A stretch of 64,000 nt of DNA from Epinephelus fuscoguttatus (taxonomy: Eukaryota > Chordata > Actinopteri > Perciformes > Serranidae). The notes beneath the pieces were generated by a model. The model saw only the letters and a program-made list of their open reading frames with translations. It searched no databases and had not been told where the DNA came from. The stretch is from positions 739,001 to 803,000 of the forward strand of contig NC_064767.1 in NCBI RefSeq assembly GCF_011397635.1, written 5' to 3'. Both the position numbers and the translations under genes were made by a program. Shown here one piece after another: positions 1 through 12,700 of the stretch. Position 1 is the stretch's first letter. Every line of letters begins with the position of its first letter.

Positions 1-477
1 ACATGAAACTATTTATCACAGCCAGAAACTAGAAACAGAAATTACCTTTGGATTTTCAGATTTCTGACGGTCCTTGAACACATCACACGTGACGCACAAA
101 CATCTTAAAGTAGTGATATTTCAGCAGAATGACTTTATCTCTCTTTAAATCTCTTCAAAAATAAAGTGTTTGCACGATAATAGTGAAAAACTGTCCCTGG
201 ACCCGGTGTGTCTGAGGCTGGGTGTAGTACCGTGGTGTCCCTGCAGGGGGCAGCAGCTCGGCCTGGTTGTTTCTGTCCGTAGAAGAAGAATCTGGAGGGG
301 TTTTTTGTGTTCGTGCAGAGGATGGTCGCGGCGCAGAGAATCTAGCTTTAATAAAATAACGTAATAATTGGTTTAAAATTTAAGTAAAGTTCCTGAACTG
401 TTCAGAGCTCCGTTAAATCAACGCTGGAGCAGTCAGCTGACTGACCGCGGGACGCGTCACCAGCTCTGCGAGAGGAC
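1..477 (+). promoter_or_regulatory. znf318: 5' flank and 5' UTR region of znf318
   Basis: No coding sequence was recognised here. The last 80 bases before the ATG at 478 are GC-rich, with several CpGs, as in a TATA-less vertebrate promoter. An inverted CCAAT (attgg) lies at 367-371. I saw no TATA box. The transcription start cannot be placed from sequence alone. Confidence 0.4.
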
Positions 478-714
478 ATGTATCGTGGTCGGCCTCCTCC
501 GAGAGGAGGATACCCGCCGGCTTTCGAAGGCCGAGGTCCGAGGCCTTACCCGGCACCGTCCTACAGGGATGACAGGAGCCGGCCCAGGCCGCCCTACCAC
601 CCCGGCTTCCACCCGGACTCCTACCGCCGGTCCCCGCCGCGCCGGAGGTACCCTTCCCCCGCGTCAGGAAGTCACCGAGGCGGGGAGTACTGGGCCGGTG
701 GTCCGCCGAGAGAA
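478..714 (+). CDS. znf318: znf318 coding exon 1
   Basis: Encodes residues 1-79, rich in Arg, Pro, Gly and Tyr, like the mammalian N-terminus. The donor is gaa|gtgagt and the exon ends in phase 0. Confidence 0.9.
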
Positions 715-3700
715 GTGAGTCAGCCGGGCTCCGAATGAGGTCCAGTTAATGTGAACAATAAAGGGTCAAACTGGAGCCAGTTAATTTGACTGTGTCTTAA
801 TAATGTGTTCTAATTGAAGGCAGCCATCATGTTAGCAGTTTGTTGTTTAGCAGCTGTAAACCAAACTCCATTCAAAAAACAACCGGTATATCACAGCCGG
901 GCTTTTCTGCTGTGTAACGTTGTTAAACCAAAATACTAAAGCTCCTTATTAAATGTTCCTGACACAGCGTGTCAACTTCTGTTTTTACACATTTAATGTT
1001 TACTGCGTAATTACATTTAATTGTTTCGTAAGTTAATGCATTAAAACACATCGTGCTAATGCTAGCTAACGCTAACTAAGTAGCTAACGTCAGCTCACGG
1101 TGGAAACAAGTGAAAACAGTCGGTGTAACAGGTCAGGTCAGAGATTTTAAAGCCGCCGATCTGGAGAACATCGTGTAAATATTCATACGGTGAAACTAAA
1201 GTTGATGTCCTGGACGTTTTTTGTTTATTTTTAAAGTTTTATATCTTAAATTACATGATTTATGAATGGAGTTCGTAATGTGTATGAATGAGATGATGTG
1301 TTTCCGGTTTCTGTCAACAGGAAACGTAAACAAAGTTTGTTTATCTCACGTCACACGGACACGTTTTTATTATTGATGATTATGAGAAGGTAAAAATGTG
1401 TCTCATGACATATTTCACTTTGACTCTATGGAAATCAGCCTGCAGAGATTTAACACCTGTTAATACCTGTCAGAATCATTGATGAGCAATTGATTTCAAT
1501 TCATTGATTACTTGATAGCTGTGCAGATAGATTTGTTTCCTGTTTATTGATTTAAGTATTGATTCATCTGTTACTCAGACCAATCGATTGTTTTTGAACG
1601 TCTGAAGCAACGTCTTCAGATGTCGGAGAGATGCAGTGGATCAGAGAGTAGGTTTAGTTTTTAATGTGTGTTGGACCAACAGGTGATCTGAGGGGTATTC
1701 CAGGTAGGAGGTTCAACAAACTCTGAGTCTAACCCTGAACTCTGAGCTGATTTACCCTGAGATGGGAAACTCTGAGTTACCGGTTCCAGAACAGCTGATC
1801 TGAGTTAGTTCAGTCAACTCTGAGTATGTTCACTCTGAGTTAAGCCGACAATAAAAAGCCATCATCAATGGAGCTCCGACTCCACGATTCACCATGGCAA
1901 CAGGTCAATAAAAGACAGCGCCTCCATTTTAATCCAGTGGATGTAGAGATATTAATGCATGTGTAGCAGACGGTGCACGTTTATCTTTAAAAGAAGAGCC
2001 TGAGTCAGAGCGAGGAAAGTGTCAATAAGTTAACCATAAAGTTAATAAAAAAGTTTATTCATCATTTATCAGACTTACATTTCCTTAATGAAGATAAAGT
2101 GGTGGAATCTGACTGTGTATCAGGCTGTAGATACATTACATTATATTAATAATATATCATAATATATTTGTTCAGGTTTAATCTGATGGGGAAAAACACA
2201 GGAGGCAGAAGATTTCAAACATATAGACTAGGCTATAGATCAAAGACATAAAGACATGACTGTAAACTCACAGTCTGACCCAGTAATAATATGTTTGGTG
2301 ATTTGCACCTGAAAAGACGTTGAGGTTAAAATACAGTAGATTTGAAGATGTTGCACATCTATTTGTATCTTGACTCAACAGCATTCAGTGACTTTATTTC
2401 AGCTACAAATGTAGTAAATGTAAAGACAGTGAAATGCTGCACCATTGCTCACTCAGAAATATGAACATATAATCCCCAATATTAGGCTATAGGAGTTATG
2501 TTCCATCAGTGCGACCAGTGACATCACTGATAGAGATCATTAGTCACTGATACTACGTGTCTAAAGCTTCATACCCATTTTAACATTTAAATAATTAGAC
2601 CTACACATTATGTGCAATAAACATGTGGGAGCTGCTCTAACAGACTGACAGTCTGATCCTTGTGCACAGTGTTATAAAAATAATAAATATAAAAAGGACA
2701 GAGGTTTGATTCTGAGCTGAGGGTGAATTCTCGCTGTGTAATATTTGAATGTAAAGACAAAAGCTGATGTCCAAAGAAATGACTGATGTGCATAAATTCA
2801 GTAACTTCAGACAGTCCTGAGTAACAAACTAATATCCAGCAGGATTTAGACTGTGACAGACGGTAAATCTCCGCTAATGAATGCGCTTCGATACAAGCTT
2901 TGACACGGACTGAATGAATGAGGAAATGAAACAGCGTGTAAGAGGGAGGAGACAGAGAGAAACTCAGGGTTTATTGAAGGAAACCTGTCAGCGAGCAGGT
3001 TATGTTCACAGAGTCTGTTACCATGGTGACTGACTCAGAGTTTCCCTCATCTCAGGGTTAACTTACTCTGAGTTTTCACATAACCTGCTTTCTGGAATAC
3101 CCCTCAGGTGTGTAGGACCAACAGGTGATCAGGTGTGGACTGCTTCTGTCTGTGGAAGATGTTTCTAAATGTGTCACATTCATCTGTGTGAGTTGCAGAG
3201 GTCTCCGTCACCTCGTGGACCTCTCGACCACAACCTGGTCATCACCGTCGGCAACGAGCTGATTGGACCATCTGGCTCTGCCCCCTCACGACATCATGAC
3301 AGGTACTCTTGAAAAATTTAAATATTATTGGCTTATTAGAAATGTGAAATCACTTAAAAAAACACCTTGTGGATTCCAATGTTTTCATCTTCTCATTAGT
3401 ATTTTGATTATTGACAATTATTGATTATTATTTTACTTTGTCGGTGACAGATCTGGCGTTTCATTTTTGAGTCAATGCTAAAACACAAGAGGCTCAAACT
3501 CTGATTGTAAACTTGAGTGTTTCTGTACAGAGACTACCCTCTTCGACCCGAGTACGAGCGGGGCCGGAGCCGACCTCGCAGCCGCAGTCCGGAACGGAGC
3601 CGGGCCAAGAGTCGGGGCCGGAGCAAGAGTCGCAGTCCGGACCGGAGCAGAGCCAAGAGTCGGGGCCGGAGCAAGAGTCGGAGTCCGGACCGGAGCAGAG

Positions 3701-6700
3701 CCAAGAGTCGGGGCCGGAGCAAGAGTCGGGCGAGGAGCAAGAGCCGGCCCCGCAGCCAGAGTCGTAGTCCGGGCCGGAGCCGGGCCAAGAGCCGGGGACG
3801 AAGCCGGAGCAAGAGCCGCAGTCCTGACCGGAGTCGGGCAAAGAGCCGGGGTCGGAGCAAGAGTCGCCACCACAGCAGGTCTAGATCTAGATCCAGATCC
3901 AGATCCAGAGGGCTGAGCTACGGCCGCATTAAGAGCACACAGAGGAGTCGCAGCAGCAGTTCGAGCTCGAGCAGCGGAGAAGACAGCAACGACAAATTCG
4001 AGAAAGGGTTCAGAGAACTGGAGACGGCCCGACGCAGGAAGGAGCTTGAGGAGATGCTGAGTCTGCCGACAAAATCCATCCTGAAGAAACGCAACGACTC
4101 TGAGGACTCGCCATCACTCAGGGTAGGATGCCAACAACTTACCTGTTAACCTCCTACCCTCAAACTCCCTAACCCGCTACTACCTAACCTTTGAGCCCCC
4201 CTGACCCCTACCCCAAATCTCCTACCACCTAACCCTTGACGTCCCTAATCCCCTAACTTCTGCTCCTAACCCCCCACACCCCTATCCCCCCTAACCTGCT
4301 ATGCCTCGATCTCCCTGACTCCTATCCCTTTATTCCCAAGCTCCCTAACCCCCTACTCTCAGAGATGGTCTTTGGTGCTGAGGTGTCTCTCTGATCTGTC
4401 TCTCTGTGTTTCAGAGCTCAGACTCTCCCAGAGGTCTGGACGGCTCCAGCATGTCTCGGGTGGCCGACCAGCTGCTGCAGGCTGTTAAAGGCATGGAGCC
4501 TCACATGGTGGCGTCAATGCTGTCGGAGCTGCGGTCCGACCCACAGATGGCTCACCGCGCCGGCCTCGACGCTGAGATCAAAGAGATCCTCCACCTGCTG
4601 GGGGGACCGTCGGGGGCCAAGGCTCAGGAGAAGGTCGTTGATGATATCGACGATGAGGAGAGGTTCCTGTACGGAGACTCGGAGGAGCCAAAACCTCAAC
4701 CGGTGTCTGAGCCGGTCCGACTCCACGGGCTAGATCTGTACGGAGATGTGACAGAGGAGGCGCTGTACGGAGACTACCCTCCACAGAAACCTGTCATCGC
4801 TCAGATGTATGGCCTTCCACCAGGGGCCTCACCTCATATTCAGATCCCTCCCACCATGGGGGAGATGGACATGAGGTACGCGAGCCAACCCTCCATCAGC
4901 CCAGACAGGAACATCACTGTGCAGGTACCGAACCCCGCCATCCCTCCAGGGACAGAGCCACTGGAGGAAGGCGAGCGCCAGGCACTGGAGGAGTACGAGA
5001 AAATCCAGGATTTGTTGAAGACCATTGGCCTGGACCTGGGCGTGACCGAGATCAGCAAGATGGCTGCCAGGACTAAAGAGCGTCTCCATGGAAACAAGCC
5101 ACCTCCAAAGACGCCCACGCGCCGCAAGCGGTACTCCTCCGGCAGCTCAGATGACAGCAGGGGCCGCAGGAGGCGGAGCCACAGTGGCAGCTCCAGCAGC
5201 ACCAGCAGCCGCAGTCGCAGCCGTGGGCGGGGGGGCAGCTGGAGCAGTGATGACGGCCGCAGGAAGTGCTCGGTGCCATCTAAAGCTCACAAAGACTCCA
5301 GAGAGCCGAAGGCTGAGCCGCAAGCTGTCGCACTGCCGCCACAAACAGAGCCACCACTACAAACCCCCAACCCTAAAATCCTCCCGCCTCACCCAGGGAT
5401 GCCCATACCCTCGTACCCCCCCTCACAGGTCCACGGCCTGATGCCCCCCAACTTCCCCCCACCAGCGTATGGCCAGTACGGAAACTACCTTCCCTATATG
5501 CACCAGCAGTGGCCGCCCATGTACCCGCCCCCCAACATGGCTCAGCCCCCCCCCACCAGCCCAGACGAGTTCCCGCCCACTCTGCCCTACAAACACGCCT
5601 ACAAAAAAACAGAGCCTGAGCCAGGGGTCAAAGGTCAGTCAGCTATTAAAGGAATATTCCGCCTATAAAAGATTTATCTGTTTATCAGTTGTTTCCTGTC
5701 TGAGGAAACACTTTAAATTATTATTATCATTATTATTATTGTTGTTGTTGTTATTATTATTATTATTATTAATATCATAATGAATTATTTTAAGGAAAAT
5801 TAAACTTCAGGCTCAGAGTCAGACATTTTGTTTTCTATAATAGCGTGGTGGCAGCATGGCACATAAAATCAAGATAACCGTTCAGTTTCTGATAAAAGCA
5901 CCAAATATTGTATAAATATAGCTGAATATATGTAGAAGACATCTGGAAATCGTGGCGTCGCAGATCTGCATTCTGATGACCATGGCAGCAAAATCCAATA
6001 TGGCCGCCACCAGAAAACCAATTCAGCCATAAGTTTTGCAATGAAACAGATTATTTACTGTGACGTGTCTGGAGACAGAAAGTAAACAGCTCAATTCTAC
6101 ATTTTAATCTGGGTGAAAATGTGTTTGTGAATTAGTTTTTTTTAGGATGGTGGCCATCTTGGTAATAGGCAAATTAGGGGTCCAGATGTCTCCAATCATA
6201 AACATAAGCATTCCAATGTGTTTCTGATGGTTAAAAACCATAATATAGGCACCGAGCTTGTATCTGAAGCCCTTTTTAAACAGGAGTTGTGCAAATTTGC
6301 GGAAAAGCCCAATCAGTGTTTTTTCAGCATTGGCAGTATAAAAACAAAATCGGGGAGTGCAGCAAAATGCCGCCTACCTACTTTTGTTTATACAGAATGT
6401 GCCTTTTTCGGGGCAATGGGGGGCGTGAGCAAGTAACAAAACGTGTAGCTCAGCGTGTGACGTAAACAGTGACGTGGGAGGGAAGCCGCGGCTGGTCAGT
6501 CCTTCGGTGATTCTCTCATAAGTCGGCCCGTTCTTCACCGTCCCCGTCATCTGACGGTTAATGGCCTCTTCGTTTGCGAGGACAAGGAGGGCGCGCAATT
6601 CCTTGTCTCCCCAGTTGCTCATCTTTACAGTGTCTGTCAGGTTTGTGTTTCCCTCTTGCTACTAGCTGCTCGCTAATTCCTGCTATCAGCTGTTTCCTGT

Positions 6701-9700
6701 TTATCCACCACCAGTGGCTCGCACGTGCGGCGTCATCAACAGCTCCTCCCACAAGTCATCAACAGCCCCTCCCACAAGCCATCAACAGCCCCTCCCACAA
6801 GTCATCAACAGCTCCTCCCACAAGTCATCAACAGCCCCTCCCACAAGTCATCAACAGCTCCTCCCACAAGTCATCAACAGCTCCTCCCACAAGTCATCAA
6901 CAGCCTCTCCCGTTGCAGAAGGCCGCCTCGGTCTGTTTAAACTAAAAGGGTTCCACCAATATGTCTACCCTACGAGGCGGAAAATTGGGCACCTCGGATC
7001 AACTCGCCAATCCGGCTCTGTGTGTCTAAACGCTCGCAGCTTGCCGGCAAAACGGCCCAACATTCGCTGAAAATCTGGCAGTGTAAAAAGGGCTTGAAGA
7101 AGGTGGTGTTTGTAGGAGACGGAAGTTTGACAGAGCTCCTGGATGTTTGTTTTCATGCTGTTGGATTACTGAATGTAACTCCTGCTTGTTGTTGTTTGTT
7201 TGTTTGTTGTTGTGTCGTCAGGCGTGGTGAAGAGTTCTGTTCAGGATGGTGAGAAGGCGAACGTCAGCAGTCATGAGAAGAGAGTGTCCGAGGAACAGAA
7301 CAACGAGAGCCAGAAACAGAAGGTGTCCCCTTCCTTACGTCATTGTGTTGGTCGTGTCATGTGACTGCAGGTGAACCAGGTGAACCAGGTGAGCTGATCC
7401 TGACTGTGCGCTGATGTTTTTGTGTCAAGGTTTTGGAGGAGAGGGAGAAGCTGAAGCAGGAGCGAGACATCAGGATGAAGAAGAAGGAATATCTGATGAA
7501 GGAGCTGGAGAGACTCAGGAAGCAGCAGGGTGAGGTCACACACATGGACGCCATCTTACACGGCATGACGGCGTTTGTTTACATCATTATTTTTTACAGC
7601 GTTTTCAGATTGACAAACAGAAGTCTAGAACAGAAACATTTTCCAGTGCCTGGTCCGACTCGACTCGACTCACCCATCGCACCAGCTCCTTTTCTCGATC
7701 ATCTGTTTACCACTGTGGATCATACCCCTCAATGTAGGTGGGATTCTCAGCTGATCGCCATGGCGACACTGCATAAAACTGCTGTGACATCGTCTTTAAC
7801 ACGACTCTAGAAGATCTGCATCTCGTCATCTGTACAGCACAGTGTGAGTGTACTGTGTAGTCTACGTAGTATTCAGCACACGCTCCGTAGTGTTTGGCGT
7901 AGTGTACATACTTTTCGGTATAGTTTTGGTGTAACATTTGGCATAATGTACATGTAGTGTTCAGGGTAGCATACTTTGTATTCGGCTTAGTGCACGTACT
8001 GTTTGATGTAGTGTAGACCGTTATCAGCGCAGTGTAGGTAGAATATTGGCGTAGTGTACATAGTAGTGTATGACATAGTGCTCGCTGTAGTGTCCAGCAT
8101 AGTGTGTTTAGTGTTTGGTGTAGTGTACATACTTTCTGGTGTTCTGTTAGGTGTAATGTGGGCAGTGCTCCGCAGAGTATATGGATAGCGTACGTTGTGT
8201 TCCGTGTAGTTCACGTCATGTTAAACATAGTGTTCAGTATAGAGCTAGGCGTTTATACAGCGTAGGCTAGTGTTTGGCGTAGTTTGGCAGCACAGTGTAT
8301 GGCATAGTGTTCGCCATATTATACAGTGTAGGTTAGTATTAAGCGTAGCGTACTGCGTAGTGCACAGCATGTTGTGCGGCATGTTTAGCGAAGTGTACAC
8401 TGTGTTTGGCGTAGTGTACGATGTTGTGTACGTAGTACGAAGCAGCTCAGCTCACTTGGAATCTTGACCGAAGTGGAACAATAAAAAGTCCCAGGTAGTT
8501 TCCAGAAGTTTTGCTGATTGAAAACTGGATCAGAGCGAGTGGAGCTGAGTAGAGTCGTGTCGTACCGACAGTGGAACTGACACTGGTTCACGTTAGAGTT
8601 CCTGAATGTGATGATGTCATCACATGTCTCTCACATGTAGACAAAGGCGTTTTCCCATGGAGTGTACGTGAACGTTCACAAATGTTTGTTTGTATGTTTG
8701 CTTCACGTTTGTCGTGTCTTCCAGGCGAGCTCCTGAGGAAGAAGCGGCGGGAGAAGGGTGGCCACAAAGACCCTCTGTTGCAGGAGATCAGCCGCCTGCA
8801 GGAGGAGGTCATGGCTCAGATCTCTAACCTGCGTAAAGAGCATGAGGCTGCCGAGAAGAAACGCAACGAGATCGAGAAGGTCGCGCACATACTTGGCCTC
8901 GTCCCATCCGACCGGCCCCGCAGGACAGGTAAACTGGTTGAGGATCAGGAGGACGAACCACCGCCGCCGCTTCCGCCTCCACCAGAGAAGAAGAAACGCG
9001 AGGCGGACTGGAGTCCTGAGGGACGGCATGCGGCCAGCAGCTCCACAATAAAGGTACAGACACCTGCAGAGGAGGTAAAACAAGAAGTAGGACTGGACCA
9101 TAGCTAGGGCTCGTTACGGTCAGACTGTGTTCATTTAGTTCAGATAAACAGTTTATCTTCTTAAACGATAATGATGAGTACCTTATTTTAATTTAATAAT
9201 TCATGATCAAAACTCGGATCAGAAGCTAAATATTAAAGTATTGCTCAGTTATTGATCCTCAATCAGTATAATGAAGCTTATATGTGTTCACAGATAGTCA
9301 GTTTGTATCATCTGCTTTTATTTGATTGTATTTTACTTGTTGTTTCTTCCGTCGTTGTTGCCGTCGTTTTCCTGTCTTGACAGGAAGGGGTGCATTTTTA
9401 AGAGTTGAACAGCGTGTGATTTAAAATATTGTCGACTTGCCAGGTCAGAAAGAAAACAATCAGTATCAGGTAATAACGTGAGAAGTTTCTTGTTCTAAAA
9501 AGATATGTTCATATTTTTACAAGATATTTTCATGTTAATTCCTGAGAAGTAATGATCAGTATTTTTGGCCTCAGTGAGCTTCCGTAGCTCTCAGGTAATG
9601 ACAGAGTTTCAGATAAAGGTAGCAGTGATGTAATTACCTGAACTGTTTCAGCATCATGAACATTTTTCACGTAAAAAGCCCATCAGGAAAAGGGTCACAC

Positions 9701-12700
9701 CCTTTGAGCCGCCTAAGGCTTTTAATGTGGAAGGTCTGTGCAGGAAGTTGAGTTTTCTAAACCGAAGCTTAAAAATGATGAAGTAGAGTCAGACCTTTAT
9801 GAAAAGTTTTCTTGTACATGTGTGTTTGTCCTTCCTCGTCAGCAGGCCCAAACTGAATCTGTGGAGTTTTAAATAGTTTTCAGCAAAATGAAAAACTGGT
9901 AATTTGATCGACAATATTGATTTATCACATCAGGTGGTCTTGAACCAAAATAACTTAACAGAAAAGTGTCAGCGGTGTGAACTGACCTTTCTGAGCTCGA
10001 CTCGAGCCAGCTGACGATGTGAAACGTCACCTGTTTCAACAACCCAGTCTCACTCTGACGTTGTCAAATACCAGCGCTTGGTCAATGACCTCTGGCGTCA
10101 GATACCAAAGAAAACAGGTGTTCTTTCACGTCGGCATGATACGCAACCGGTCACCGTTACTGTTTAACAGCATCCAGCAGCCTCAAGGGGAAATGTGGCA
10201 TGTCTACAAAAAAAGCTAAGACATTTGAAAGGCAGTAAGGAAGTCTGAGTAGGGTGGGTGGGAGTGGTGGTGCCACCAAGAATTAAAAAAAGGTGTCCAA
10301 CCTGGTACCAGCAAGGTGCACCTAATAAAGTGGCCATTGAGGGTTCTGTGGGGCAGATTCGGTATGGGCCTGCTCGTCACACCTGAGCTCAGTCCAACAG
10401 GTGCTTCTATCTGTAAAGAGTTTAGATATAATAAACGCGACAAGGTCGTCTGATGTTGTCATGGAGATCGTAGAAAGTTCAGTCTTGAGTTTATGCCGAC
10501 AGAAACATCATAAAATACGAACCGTGTCATCGCAGGACAAATCTGTTAAACCTAAGTTTCGTTGTCATCACTGATCTTAAACTTTAAAGCGAGTTAGACG
10601 TTCCGATCGATATAAAAGGGACTGTTGGATTCTGGTGTTGTCGAACATCTCGGAGGCTGGAGCTCCGTGAAGGTAAGAAACATTTCCTTTTCACATTTTG
10701 TGGAGTTGAGTTTTAATGAAAGAATGTTTGACTGAATGCTGACTGTGTCCGCTGTTACTCACCATGTTGACTGTCCTCCATCTTTGTTTCTTAGCAGAGC
10801 CCAGTGATGCTGTCGTCGTCATCATCTTCCAGGGCGTCCCCGGACAAGCAGCCTGTCGCCACCCTGGCTCCACCTCCAACCCCGCCTCTGCAACCGTTTG
10901 AATACTATGACGCTGGAAACCACTGGTGCAAAAACTGTAACATCACCTCTGGTTCCATGTTTGATTTTTTCACGCACTTGCATAGCAAAACGCACCGAAA
11001 GGTTTGTTCTTGTTTTTTACTCCATTTTTACGCAACATGTTTGTCCAGGTACACGACGGTTCAAAAATCTGTAATCAGCTCTTCTTCTTCTGTGGTAACA
11101 GAGATAAAAACTCAGATGGCAGATGTTTTATTGACATGCTCATGTTTTGACCCTCCGACTGCTGATACCTTATGTTCGCACTCAGCTTCTGCTCACAGCG
11201 GTCTGTGTCACTTCCTGTTGAAACATCAGACAACGTTAAACTAAATAACATTTGACGACTTTCTACAACCTGAACGCATCAGAGACCGTTCAGTCCTCCA
11301 ACCTCCTGGATTTGTTGCACCTGATACTATGCTTCACTCAGACCTGTTGTCCTCGATCTTGGACATTTTTTGTGCCATCTAGTGGTAGTAAGAGCACAAT
11401 ACACTGATCCATGTAAAAACAAGATGGCGGCCATCTCTGCAGAGTCAGTCTGGAATCGATCCCGACACAGAAGTGGACAAGGTCCAAAACCTGATCACAA
11501 GTTATGGTTCAAACTTGTTTATTGAAGATTAATTAACTATTTTTTTGCTTAATATTAAAACGTGACCAAATTTTCAACAGGAACAAGATAAGGCGCTGTC
11601 AATGAGGAAGTACTTGTTTGACGACACTGGGACTTAACTATTGTCTCATTTGTGGACATTGGGACATTATTAACGTCTCGTTTAGTATTGCCTCGTTTGA
11701 GGACAATGGGACTTCATTATTGTCTCATTTGACAACACTGGGAGCCATCGTCCTCATATGAGGACTAGTCTCGCCACCAGACAATCAGAGATTTCCGCCT
11801 TCTGATAGTCTGGGGACACTCCTTTCTAAAGTGTGTTTAACACACCGGAGAAAACGGCCGGCAACAAAGCAACGCCTCTTGCATTTTTGAAAAGGACACG
11901 CCCTCTCGGAAATGTGCGCTCCCCCTTTTCTCATCTGCAAGGAAACAAACACACAGAGAGCTTGAAAATGGATGCCGAGAGATTTAACTCCGTTTTATCA
12001 AACGTGTGCACAGTCCACAAGATTGTGGAAATGAAGGACTTACAGCGACTTGAGCCATTTTGTACCGCTACACGTGTTTCTAGTCGGACTGTGTTTACGA
12101 GCACAAGAGTTCAGCGAGCCACCGAAGGACCGCCCTGCAGATTTACTACTGGTTCTGCAACGTAGGGAGTTTTTTTAAACTCTGAAATTGTATCCGCCCA
12201 TCTAAACACACAATCAGGGAGAAAGACATCAGTCTTTAGTTAAGCAAAGCGTCTAAAGACTGACTTGTGAGTCTATATGAGGACAGAGGTTTTTATGCCT
12301 CTGCACTGGCGATAGTTGTAGGTAGAGGCATTTTGTTTTCGGGTCGTTGGTCCATCTGTCCATCTTATTCTCAAGAGCACCTCTGGGGAATTTCCTCAGA
12401 TTTGGTACAAGCGTCCACTTGGATCAAGTAAGAACTGATCGCTCATGTGACTGGTGGGCGGAGTCATACAACCTTGAGGCGGTTGTATTTATTTTTTGAC
12501 ACGTATCAGGTCATGCTGATCAAGACAAGCTTTGGTCTCAGGAGGACAGAGGACAGTAGATTATAAACTTTTCTACAGTCGTGTATGACAGATTTACGAG
12601 AGAATATCTTAATGTCGGAGTGGTGTTCATACCTGGACATTTAATCCTGTCTTTGTCCTCACAGACTCTGGACCCGTACGACCGACCCTGGGCCTCCACT

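Larger units (their letters stand above)
6275..7096. mobile_element. Composite DNA-transposon relic, short copy
   Basis: From 6278 to about 6735 it is nearly identical to 44480-44937. It then carries the same 23-bp minisatellite, and its last part (about 7030-7090) resembles 46690-46760. On the - strand at 6374-6622 it has an ORF starting MSNWGDKELRALLVLANEE, which looks like a Myb/SANT-type DNA-binding domain of the kind carried by some DNA transposons. The hAT-type transposase piece found in the long copy is absent here. Confidence 0.7.
5634..7221 (+). other. znf318: znf318 intron 4
   Basis: Contains an ATT-type microsatellite at about 5718-5772, unassigned DNA to 6270, then a transposon relic (6275-7096) that has a close relative in ppp2r5d intron 12. 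No gene of its own was seen. Confidence 0.8.

Noticed and set aside
3478-3873. ORFs opposite and out of frame with the RS-repeat exon of znf318
   Set aside because: They are shadows of a GC-rich coding repeat. The in-frame RS reading matches mammalian ZNF318 and splices correctly.
8929-8934. Internal gtaaac as alternative donor of znf318 exon 7
   Set aside because: Use of the downstream donor at 9054 keeps phase 0 for exon 8. The internal site would leave exon 8 out of frame.
11833-12165. 110-codon ORF in znf318 intron 8
   Set aside because: No recognisable family, no splice support, and it lies in a probable repeat.
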